From the NCBI RefSeq assembly GCF_947507565.1, contig NC_089190.1:2108001-2172000 (forward strand): a stretch of 64,000 nt of DNA, given 5' to 3'. The number at the start of each line of letters is the position of its first letter. Positions within the stretch are counted from its first letter, which is position 1. The DNA is from Oscarella lobularis (lineage: Eukaryota > Porifera > Homoscleromorpha > Homosclerophorida > Oscarellidae). Made by a program: the position numbers and the translations under genes. The notes below the pieces were generated by a model. The model had not been told where the DNA came from. It saw only the letters and a list, made by a program, of their open reading frames with translations, and ran no database searches. Shown here one piece after another: positions 45,603-64,000 of this stretch.

Positions 45603-46592
45603 ATGGGATATCGGTTTGGACGTTCTTTGATCGTTTTGCTGTGTTTTTGCATATCGGCGCCGTTCTTTTATTTGCAATTCTTATCGCCTGGCTGTTCGAA
45701 ATCGTCCAAAGTCTGCGAACCGTGTCGTTCCTCGACGAAAACGCCGAAACTTTCCCAGCATCGCTATCTCCTTCTCATCGTCATCATCACCGGTCCGAAT
45801 CAGGCGAAAGAACGCTCGACGATGCGACAGACGTGGCTTTCGAAAATCAACATCAATCGCAGCGAAATCGAATGGAAATTCGTCATGGGAACGATGGGCG
45901 CGACGCGCGATCAAATCGACGAACTTCGCGCCGAAAACGCCGAAAACGACGATCTAATCCTCTTCGAAAACTTCGCCGAAGGCTACACGAAACTGACGGA
46001 GAAAATGCTACACACGCTCACGTGGGCATCGAAATCAATTAATTTCGATTATTTATTCAAAGCCGATGACGACACGTTCGCGCGACTTCCGCTCTTGGTC
46101 AAAGCGTTGCGTGGGCGTGGTCATAGGAAACCGCCGCGACGCTTCTATTGGGGTTTCTTCGACGGGCGAGCGGCGGTGAAGAAGAGCGGTAAGTGGAAGG
46201 AAAGCGATTGGTTTCTCTGCGATCGATATTTGCCGCACGCGTTGGGCGGCGGCTACGTGCTCAGTTTCGATTTGGTTGACTTTATAGCGCGAAATCGCGA
46301 CCTGTTGCAGGTGTATAGCAATGAGGACGTTGCCGTGGGCACGTGGCTCGCTGGACTCGACATCGAACGCTGGCACGATCGGCGTTTCGATACGGAGTAC
46401 AAATCGCGCGGATGTCACGAATCGTTCATTGTTACTCATAAGCAATCGATTGACGATATGAAATCGAAGCAGAGATCTTTAGTAGATAGGGGGAAATTGT
46501 GCGATAAGGAGACGCTCGTGAGACCGTCGTACGAGTACGATTGGAAAGCGCTTCCGTCGCAATGCTGTCAGAGAAATCTGCCCTTACCTTGA
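45603..46592 (+). CDS. B3GALT6: Beta-1,3-galactosyltransferase 6 (GAG linker synthesis)
   Basis: Intronless, 329 residues, as in vertebrates. Type II membrane anchor at the N-terminus (RSLIVLLCFCISAPFFYLQF). GT31 motifs follow: ERSTMRQTWL, FVMGTMG, FEN-AEGYTKLTEKML, FDYLFKADDDTFARL (DxD metal site), RRFYWGFFDGRAAV, YLPHALGGGYVLSFDLV and VYSNEDVAVGTWLAGLDIER. The C-terminal part has FDTEYKSRGC, VTHKQS and YDWKALPSQCCQR, all diagnostic for B3GALT6. It adds the second galactose of the proteoglycan tetrasaccharide linker in the Golgi. All catalytic motifs are intact. Confidence 0.95.
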   Translation: MGYRFGRSLIVLLCFCISAPFFYLQFLSPGCSKSSKVCEPCRSSTKTPKLSQHRYLLLIVIITGPNQAKERSTMRQTWLSKININRSEIEWKFVMGTMGATRDQIDELRAENAENDDLILFENFAEGYTKLTEKMLHTLTWASKSINFDYLFKADDDTFARLPLLVKALRGRGHRKPPRRFYWGFFDGRAAVKKSGKWKESDWFLCDRYLPHALGGGYVLSFDLVDFIARNRDLLQVYSNEDVAVGTWLAGLDIERWHDRRFDTEYKSRGCHESFIVTHKQSIDDMKSKQRSLVDRGKLCDKETLVRPSYEYDWKALPSQCCQRNLPLP

Positions 46593-46691
46593 ATTAAGGT
46601 CTAAAGTATTAATTATATATGCGCGCACGTGTTTTCGCCGGGCGCGCGTGCGTATTTGTCGCTAGTTTCTCCACCTTTCTCCCGGGGAGTA

Positions 46692-48733
46692 ATGGAGCGC
46701 GAGAAGCAATACGACGTTCGCGAGATACTGCAGACAACGAAAAAACGCAAGACTCGTCTCGAGGAGATGTTCAAGGCGCTCAGCGGCGGAAAAACGGATA
46801 TCGAAGCGGTCGAGCTGAGTTTGGGACGTAATCGTCCTTGGCAAGCTTCGCTACTGAAATGCTGTGCCGATTTGGGCGCGATTATTTGCAATTCTAAGGT
46901 CTCGGTAAGAGTTTGCTGGGAGGGCGTGGTCTTTGCTCATTTTGAAAGCGAAAGTTTATTTATTTATTCTTATTATGAACGATTTTCGCATTTTGCTCGT
47001 TTTATAACAATCGCGACGCCTTTTTTTGAGAGCTGGGCTCCCTTTGGGGGGAAAAACGCGCGCGCGTGCGCAAATCGAAGAATGTCTATTTAGGACTCAG
47101 AGCTGTTGGATCACATGCAAATCTTAGTGAAATCGGGCCTCATCGGTTGGATCGTGCGTTTGTTGAGCATGCGTCTTCCAGAGACGAGAGGAAAAGGGGA
47201 AAAAGAAGCGATATTCAAAATAACGGGAAAATGGCGCGTCGCGATTCTCTACGTCATCAAACTCACTCATTACATATTGAAAAATCCGATAAATGAACTC
47301 CAGATTATGTCACTGGCTATATCGGCGGGAATGATGAAAGCACTCAACTCCTTCATCGACGGTAAATAAAAATATCAAAATCAATAAATCAATAATTTTT
47401 GTATAGGTGGAAAGGAACCCATGGCTCTATTCTGGGCCGTCAATTGCGTCTATATAATGTGCAAAGCGAACGAGGCCGTCCATAGCGAAATCATTGCCTG
47501 CGGCGGACTTTCCAATTTGGGAAAGATTTTACTGCGAGATGGCGCGCAGAGAATTGCGCACGAAGTGGTCGTGGATTGGTATGTGAACGAGCACGCGAAT
47601 CTAATGAAAGACTTTGAGGAGTACATGTGGCATGATATTGTGAGAGAGGGAAGTGGTATAGGGGCCGAGGAAGGGGACGAGAATGGGGTATATAAGGGAG
47701 AGGTGCACAAAGCGTTTGCTCTCCTATTGGCTAGACAGTCGCAGGAAGATGTAGTCGATATTTTATTGGAGATTGCTTGTGAGGAGGAGAGGCGGCTCTC
47801 CATTATTCAAGATAAAGCCGTTCTCAAAGTATTGATATATTAAATATAAGGAATTTGTTGTATATATTATTTATAGGCGTTGTTGAGATGGCTGGAGACG
47901 CCAATTGTGACGTCGCATGACATCAAAATGATTCGCATGGTTTTGAATCTGATGTCGTCTCTGTGCAAGACGGAGGATTTGTGTCACGTGATTTTAGAGA
48001 AACACAACCTGGGAACGTTACTGGAATTAATGGGTAGAGAAACGGATATCTATAAGCCAATACGTCACGTGATTTCATAGTTTTTGCACCTGAACCGGGC
48101 ATCGTCATGTCGTGCCTCCAGGTAATAAAAACTGTATCTACGCACGCGGGAAGATGTAGAGAAAAACTCTCCGAACAGACGGTGATCGATTAATTAATTA
48201 TAATTAATTATTTGGGATATTTGATTCTAGGGCATGTTGATTGGTTTGACGCGTTTCATGTTCTCAACTCATATACCGGTCCGTAGACGCAGCTCCCGTG
48301 AAGTTATCCAATGATTTTCTCTATTTCTAGATGCAGGAAGAGTCGGTCGTTTGCATTGGCAGTCTCGCCGAGACGCCCGAGTCGTGCGCGCGTCTTCTCG
48401 ACTCCGGCATCACCTATCGCGATCTGTCGAATCTTCGCGTTTATCGCGAGCCGTCGTTTGAAGACGATTTTGATAGGATTCGACGTCTTTTTACCAAATA
48501 TGGCCAATTGTATGAAGATGAAAAACCCACTTGGATTAATTAATAAAACAATATTGATTTTTTTAGCACTTGGAAGCAAAAGGAAGAGGACTACAATCGC
48601 TACGCATTCGGCTTGGATGCAGCGGAGAGTGAAAAATACAAGGAAGCGGGCAACGAGCGATTCAAGAGGGGTCGTTATATGGAGGCAATTCATCACTACA
48701 GTCATGCCATCGAAGTTCTTCCACAAATGCCGC

Positions 48734-48769
<36 letters not shown>

Positions 48770-49444
48770 GCGGAAAAGAAGCGAAAGAGAATTTGAGAAC
48801 TTGGTATTTATTTATTAATTATAAGACGTTTTAGAACTTTGCTTTTTTGCTTTTAGGTGGTCGTTGCCGCCGGTTTTGTACAGCAACCGAGCTCAGGCTT
48901 ATTTGAAACTCGAGTATTGGGAAAACGCCATCAAGGATTGCACGTTCGCTGTAGCAAAATGTATTGGAGGTAAGCGCGCTAGAGACGTCATTTTTTTATA
49001 TATTTTGCATCGTCTCAGTCGAGAATCCTGACGCTAAAAAATACATGCAAAAGTCCGTTTTTCGTCGAGCTAAAGCCTGCATTAGTCTCAAGCAGTTTGC
49101 ATTGGCTTTGAATGACATGGCCTATTTGTGCCGAATGGATAAAAAAGATGCTACTGATTGGTTACACTACGAAGCCCACTATAGAGAGGTAGGAGAAATT
49201 GTTTTTTCTTGTAATATAGGAGGTCTACTTTTTTCTATAGGCCCTAGTTGGGTATAGGAAAGTGCTGGGGTGCGAACCGATTCGTCGTTGCGTGGTGTGT
49301 CGTCGTGGCGAGGGGGAAAAGTTGAAACATTGCTCGGAATGTGTGGAGGTGTACTGTTCGAAGGAATGCCAGGTAAAGGACTGGGAGAGCGAAAAGGGGC
49401 AGAAAGGGCATCAGTTTTATTGTGATTTGTATCGGAAAAACTGA
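46692..49444 (+). CDS. ARM/HEAT-like, TPR and MYND zinc finger protein, family not recognised
   Basis: About ten exons from ATG 46692 (MEREKQYDVREILQTTKKRK) to the stop at 49444. The first half is helical and resembles armadillo repeats (LLDHMQILVKSGLIGWIVRL, VYIMCKANEAVHSEIIACGG, RMVLNLMSSLCKTEDLCHVI, VVCIGSLAETPESCARLLDS). Then a TPR unit (SEKYKEAGNERFKRGRYMEA, LYSNRAQAYLKLEYWENAIK, FRRAKACISLKQFALALNDM), with a poly-Ser run inside it (48733-48768). It ends in a MYND finger: CVVCRRGEGEKLKHCSEC, VYCSKECQ, C at the end of GHQFYC. TPR domains of this type often bind Hsp70/Hsp90 tails and MYND binds proline-rich peptides, so a chaperone adaptor is possible. UNC45 has TPR then ARM, the reverse order, and no MYND. 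Confidence 0.75.
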
Positions 49445-50253
49445 GAAAAACTTCGATTACGTGTTCTTTTTAGTTTGTGTGTACTATGGACGCTGTCGCC
49501 TCAAAACTGTCGAAAAATTAATGATTTGGGTGGATTGGGGACACGTGGTTTGCACGTGTAGGTGCTTTAACGCGCGTTTTGCAATGCTTTCAATGACGTC
49601 ATTTTCCTGCTCGTGACGTCTTCTGATCTATCGCTTTCCAGGGCGAAGATCTTCACGTCGGAAAAGTATCCGTCTTTTCGGAAGCGATCCGACCGTCGAG
49701 TCGACTACGCGACTTCGTGTTGCTCTAAAGCATCTTCTACCTAGCAGCCCGTCGACATTCGAGGGCCGTACGATGTGAATCGGCGTATTCTGGGCCCGTT
49801 CAATAATCGTGAGAGGAAATCAGTAAGAACGTGGTTTATTTGCCAAGTTCATCGACCCCAACGCACATCCCCAACGCAGTCGGCGTTTGCGCGAGCCGAA
49901 AAGACTGTAGAAACGCTCGTCTGACGCGAGAAACTATGACCCAGTCTCCCCGCCCTTCTGGTTCCAACGTGCTACACAACTGTACGCGTTTCGACCGATC
50001 GGAGCGTCGCGCGCGTACGCTATTGCGGTTTTCTGACTGAACCCTATTCTCTCCGTGACATCGCTTCATACCGTACCATTCTTTTAGCGAAAAAATCGCT
50101 TCGCGGCGTCACGTGCTCCCCACCGCGGCCATAATCGCGCCTAACCTGAGCGAAAAACCCGCGCTAATCACGCACGTCCCTGCCCAACCGGCATTCTGAC
50201 CGAACTTGAATGAATGAAACCCTACTCGAACTTGGTTTCCGTCTCCCTAGACC
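49445..50253. other. Intergenic region upstream of eIF4G
   Basis: About 800 bp with no recognised gene. CTCCCTAGACC directly before the eIF4G ATG could be a splice acceptor of a non-coding first exon. TGACGTCA lies at 49594. The open frames are arginine-rich and short. Confidence 0.5.
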
Positions 50254-53200
50254 ATGGCTCAGCCGCCGTACAACGGAGGCATGCAGTCATCGCAATATCC
50301 ATCGGGACCTCCTCGGCAAAATTGGTCCCGCAACCGAATGGGGCCCCATCAGCGTCCGCCCGTCCTCCCCGTGCCGCCGTCTCAGCCTCAAGGACCGCCG
50401 GGTCCGGGCGGTTCAGGAGCGCTGATATCACCAACGGGATCGTCATACGGCGGTTTCATGGCGGCGGCGGCACCGCAACACGTGATGTACGCAACTCCGG
50501 GGGGACCACAGGTATATAGCAAAAAAATAAAATTAATAAAATTAATTATTATGTAATAATGTGTAGCTGATCTATCAACAGCGTCCTGTTCACCATGGCT
50601 ATCCTCCTCAACAACAGCAACAGTACATGCCTCATCCACAGAGTGGCCCTCCTTCCTATTATCGTCCTCAACAGCAGTCTTTCTATCCAGGACAACCGAC
50701 TTTTGTTCCTCAACAGCAGGTTCCTCCCCCGCAACAAATGTATATGGTTCCGCAGTCCATGTTGCAAACGCATCCGCAGTCCATGCCGCCGTTGCTACAG
50801 CAACCCTTGCAGCAAGCCCTGCCGCAACGTCGTCCGCGAACGTCCGCTGTCACCATCAAGGATCCGGATACAAAGGAGGACGTCACTATGGAGATTTTAT
50901 CCGGTCGTCCTGCGACGCCGCGATCGGAGACGCCGTCGTCGTTGGCGACGACGACGGCGGAGGAGACGACGAAGGCGGTTGTGATGAAGGATCCGACGAC
51001 GAATGAGAGTATATCAGCCGAGCTATTAGCTATGAGTCCTGAGGAGAGAAAGAAGGAAGTGGTGGAAAATGTTAAGGAAAGGGAGGAGCCGGAGGCGGAA
51101 CCGCCGCCGCCGCCGCCGCCGCAGCCTTCTCCTCCTCTCGTCGTCGTCGAGAAGGAGGAAGTGAAGGATGATGAAGAATTGCCTCAGGATGGTGTTGCTA
51201 GTGCGGCGGTTACCGTTGCCGTGGAGACGACGCCGCCGCCGCCGGAAGTCGAACGAGAAGATAACAATGCAGATGACGTTGAATCAGCGGCTCCTGTTCC
51301 TGTTGACGTCAATTTTGCATTGATTCAATCTGCTACAGATGATGAAAAGATGCTGGAGCGAAATGTTCCAGACGAAATGAAGGAGGGATTGGATAGCTTG
51401 GATGCAGCCATGGCAACGGAGAACGAAGCTCCAGAGGAAGAGGAGGAGGGGGAGGAGACAGTGGAACAGATTGAAGAAGAAGAAGAAGAGGAGAGAGATC
51501 AAGAAGAAGAAGAAGAAACCCCATTGGAATTAATGACTGATTCAGCAAAAGTGGCGGGAATAAGTACGTCACCTGACCAGGAAGAAGAAGAAGAAGAAGA
51601 AGAGGACGTCGACGAAGAATCTGAATCAGAGGTGAGTAAATCATTATTTTAATTATTTGTAATGTCACGTGACTCTGTCAATACCCATTACTATAGTAAA
51701 TTTATGTGCGCGTAATGGTTGCAAGCAGAGTAGACAGTGAACAACGCAAAGTCTGACTTGCTGTTCACATGTTCTGGTCTTTCTACCATTACGTGATGTA
51801 ACATTCAGACACAATGTCATTGTACTCTTTCTTCTCTAAGGGGAACAAGGAGAACGAGGCGGAGAAGGAGACGATGGAGGCGGAGAACAAAGCGCAAGAT
51901 GCGCGAAAAATTAGCTACACTACTCCCGGTCAGATAAAATCAATTAATAATATTGATGTATTTTTGATTTCGCTTCTCTTTCTCTCTCTCCCCCCAAGAA
52001 CAATGGAATCCGAATAATAAAGCCGGTCAGAAGAAGTATGACCGCAGTTTTCTTCTTCAATTTCAACAATATTGCGTCGACAAACCAAAAGGCTTGGCAG
52101 ACGTCGAATGCGTTCTTGACAAGGTTGAACTCAAGATCAAATAATAATAATAATATTTTAAATTTCACGTTCTTGTTTAGATGATTTCTGAGCAAATAGC
52201 CAGTCGTCAAGCAGCTTCCGGAGGATACCGATCAAGCGGAGCCGGAGGCTCAGGAAGAAGCAGGTAAAAAAATTAAAAAATCAATAAGTGTTAAATAAAC
52301 TTAATTATTTATTTGTAGGGGTGGCGGAGGTGGGAGTGGCAGCGCCGATTCTCTGGCTCCATCTTGGCTTAGAAGTGACCCCAGTAAGCAATTTAGATCC
52401 AAGGGGCCACGCCCATCCAAACAACCCAAAGTCATAGAAATGAAAACGGTGAGCACTAAAAAATAAAATTATTGATAGTCAATATTAAATGTTCGTATTT
52501 AATTTTTTAGATTGAAAAATTGGAGCGGTCTGAAAATGCGTGGGTTCGAATGTCCGAGCGATCCCAAGCCGAAGAGGACGCGGAAAAACTCGTCAATAAA
52601 GTGAGAAAACGATCCCGGAAGTATTCACCCAAACAAAATCATTCTCCTTTAGGAAGTCCTACGCAAAGCGCGCGGAATTCTGAACAAATTGACGCCGGAA
52701 AAATTCCAGCCGCTATGCAAGCAAATGATGGATTTGGAAATTACGACCGAATTGAGATTGACTGGAGTGATGGACGTCGTTTTCGAAAAAGCGATCACGG
52801 AGCCCGGATTCAGCGTCGCCTACGCATGGCTATGTTTCCACTTAGCAAAGGCAAGAAAAAATAGATAAATAAATATTCGTATTTATTTATTTATTTATTT
52901 ATTTCAGATTAAAGTTCCTCTAGCTGACGGTTCGGCGGGGAATGTCTCCTTCCGGAAACTCCTTCTGACGCGTTGCCAGAAGGAATTCGAGAAGGATAAG
53001 GAGTCCCTTACGCTGGATCAAATCAGGGAAGTGGTCGAAGCGATTGAAAACGAAGAGGAACGAGCGTCGAAGAAAACCGAACTATTGGAGCAGGAATTTC
53101 GCGTGAGGAGACGATCGCTTGGGAACGTGAGATTCATCGGGGAGCTGTACAAACTGCAACTTCTCACCGAACCAATTATGCACGATTGCGTCATTAAGCT

Positions 53201-54936
53201 ACTCGAATCGTCCGATCAGGAGAGCTTGGAGTGCATGTGTCGATTGATGACGACAGTTGGACAGCGTTTGGACGTAGAAAGAGCAAAGGTAAATAAATAA
53301 ATAAATAATTAATTAAATAGATAGTGCCCCCAGAGTCCAGGACTTTTGTTTTTTATCTATTTTTATTCTTAGTTGAGGATTGATCAATATTTTGAACGGA
53401 TCAAAAAATTGATTGACAAGAAGAAAATTCCGTCGCGCGTTCGGTTTATGTTGCAAGATTTGGTCGAATTGAGAGAAGTAAGTTTTAGCTTTATTTCGTT
53501 TTTTTTGTGACGACGTCACTTTTGCGCAGAACAATTGGGTGCCGAGACGCGAGGACAATAATCCCAAGACTTTGACGCAAATTCGAAAAGAAGTTGCTCG
53601 CGACGAACAGCAACAGAAAATGCAACTATTGCAACACGCAAAGAAAGAAAAGGAATCCGGCTCAAAGGCAGCCGAAAGAAAAAGAGGCTAGAGAAACCTC
53701 AAATAGTTAAATAATATGTTTGATTTTATTTTTTTCTCTTCTCCAGGAGGTGGTTCCTCAAAGGGGGGCCTCCCTCAGGCCGACCAATCGTGGCAAGTCT
53801 CCACATCCGGTCTCAAATCGAGTCGAACCCAAACCCAAGGTCACGCATTCGACGCGGAAAAATTCGCGACAATCAAAGACAAGGCACATAATAAAAAATC
53901 ATTAAAATTTTATAATTAATTATTTCTTAGCCACGTGGCGGCGAAGCGCCAGTCCGTCTCGGTCCGAGCGGAGGAAAATCCCTATGGGGTCAAGGCAGTC
54001 GCGCGAGCGGCGGATCAAGTCCCAATATGAGCGATCAACGAAAAGGGACATCCGGGGCTTCAGCAGGTGGGCGTGGGCGTGGCAGGGAGGCTTCTTCTCC
54101 TGGCGCGCCACCAGGCGGAAGAAAATCGTCGACGGGGGGTCTGACGATGAAGGAGAAAGCGCGAGAGGAACGGCAAGCGCTTCTCGCTCAAATGCCTTCG
54201 CTCATGCAGGATCCGAAGAAAGTTCAAGTTGCTACAGCCAAGGTGAGGGGGGAAACAAAAAGAAATTACCCTTTTTTATTTTTTGGGAAGGCGGAAGAGA
54301 GAGGGTCCCCCACTTCCGGAAGTAAGAGCCCCTCGGATTCGTTCTCGAGGCCTGATTCGCCGGTCGTTGCCTCAACGAAAGAAGTCTCGGACGAGGAGGT
54401 GGAGAAGAAGACGAAGAGTCTAGTGGAGGAGTACTGTAGTGTTGAGGATATGAAAGTGAAGAATTCATATATAATCTATATATGTATATATTTGATTTTT
54501 TTCAGGAAGCTATTCAGTGTGTGAAGGAATTGAATGCGCCGTCGAAGTACTGGCTTCTGAGTCGCGTTGCCGTGGAAACCACGTTAGAGCAGAATGACAA
54601 AAATCGTTGTCTGACTGCCAAGCTACTTCGGAAACTCATCGAGGAGTCTCTTCTCACTGTAGAAGATTACTTCAAAGGGTAAATAAAAAAAGTCAAAATA
54701 TAATAATTAGAGGGTTTTGGGTCAGAATGAATGAAATTCTTGAATTTGGAGATGACATGGCAATTGATATTCCTCGCTTTTGGGATTACATGGGATCAAG
54801 CATTGGCACGGTAGCCGCCGGGTTGATATCAAAGGAGAAGCTCGAAGATGGACTCAAACTCCCCGCTACTAGCAATCCTGCCAGCCGTCAGAAATTATTC
54901 GGGACCATAGCAGATACAGTAGGAACTCATGGGTAA
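50254..54936 (+). CDS. EIF4G: Eukaryotic translation initiation factor 4 gamma
   Basis: Start [20 protein letters not shown]. Long Pro/Gln-rich N-terminus, the conserved [20 protein letters not shown] segment, then Glu-rich runs (51430-51640). The eIF4E-binding motif is [11 protein letters not shown] (about 52035-52070; YxxxxL-hydrophobic). The MIF4G domain is at 52650-53590 ([100 protein letters not shown]). Then a Gly/Arg-rich linker and an MA3 domain ([40 protein letters not shown]). The model ends at 54936, soon after MA3, with at most a short extra exon before POLE. The third HEAT (W2) domain that binds Mnk kinases in vertebrate eIF4G1 appears absent. Confidence 0.93.
51711..51793 (+). 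ncRNA. 83-nt imperfect hairpin in an eIF4G intron, pre-miRNA-like candidate
   Basis: Outer stem CGTAATGGT (51711-51719) pairs perfectly with ACCATTACG (51785-51793). An inner stem pairs GTGAACA and GCAA(A)GTC (51737-51752) with GACTTGC and TGTTCAC (51754-51768). The 20 bases between have partial complementarity. The host intron (about 51633-51838) is longer than its neighbours. A tiny palindromic transposon remnant is the main alternative. Folding is seen by eye; expression is unknown. Confidence 0.35.
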
Positions 54937-55162
54937 ATAAATAAATTGGCTATATAAAGTAGATGTGTAGTGGTGCGTGGCGGATGTAGCTATGCGCATT
55001 CTTTGTGAATGTGGCGTTAGTTTAAAATTGAACGAGCGCCTCAAGAAATGAGGCCGTACCACATTTTCGCGCGCCGGGCGCGCGCGCACGCAGAGCCCTT
55101 CACGTGACGTTCTCGAAAGCGCACGCTCCAAAGGAAAGACGGCGGGAATCTCTGCTCTCGCC

Positions 55163-64000
<8,838 letters not shown>

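Overview
The window is animal nuclear DNA, not bacterial. Nearly every gene is cut by short GT-AG introns (mostly 45-120 bp), intergenic gaps are often under 150 bp, and the set includes metazoan genes such as Dishevelled, SETDB1 and rootletin. Very short introns, gene density and sequence divergence from vertebrates suggest a compact-genome early-branching animal; a homoscleromorph sponge such as Oscarella is my best guess (inference, not shown by any marker here).

Layout. 0-8 kb, chromatin/nucleolar genes: a nucleolin/Nopp140-like gene (-, cut by the left edge), SETDB1 (-) with a hAT-like non-autonomous transposon carrying a purine minisatellite in one intron, and head-to-head with it a ZCWPW1-like CW/PWWP reader (+). 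8-18 kb: a long coiled-coil gene (-) with DDA1 (+) nested in an intron, HDHD3 (+), a C2H2 zinc-finger gene (-), then SSU72 (-) and ILKAP (+) back to back. 18-25 kb is the unusual part: a mosaic of broken copies of ILKAP, PEX2 and MCAT, a foldback element, and a fast-looking coiled-coil/FG-rich gene with a run of tiny symmetric exons. 25-37 kb: PUSL1 (-), Dishevelled (+), a G-protein beta subunit (+), SLC35F6 (+), MCAT (+) and PEX2 (-). 37.5-40.8 kb: gene-poor, with a 495-bp tandem duplication. 40.8-64 kb: rootletin (+), SMIM20 (-), B3GALT6 (+), an ARM-TPR-MYND protein (+), eIF4G (+) and DNA polymerase epsilon catalytic subunit (+, cut by the right edge).

The genes are mostly unrelated housekeeping genes packed in divergent pairs with very short shared promoters (32, 40, 106, 127 and 160 bp between start codons) and convergent pairs with almost touching ends (MCAT/PEX2, 16 bp). 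SETDB1 (H3K9 methyltransferase) and the ZCWPW1-like histone reader share one promoter and both act on chromatin. I found no RNA genes of known class, no CRISPR array and no retroviral remains. The most notable items are the transposon/minisatellite in SETDB1, the scrambled local duplications at 18-22.7 kb, the symmetric mini-exon gene, a long intronic hairpin in eIF4G, a recurrent ATTGATTTTTTAG intron ending, and strong recurrence of the palindrome TGACGTCA.
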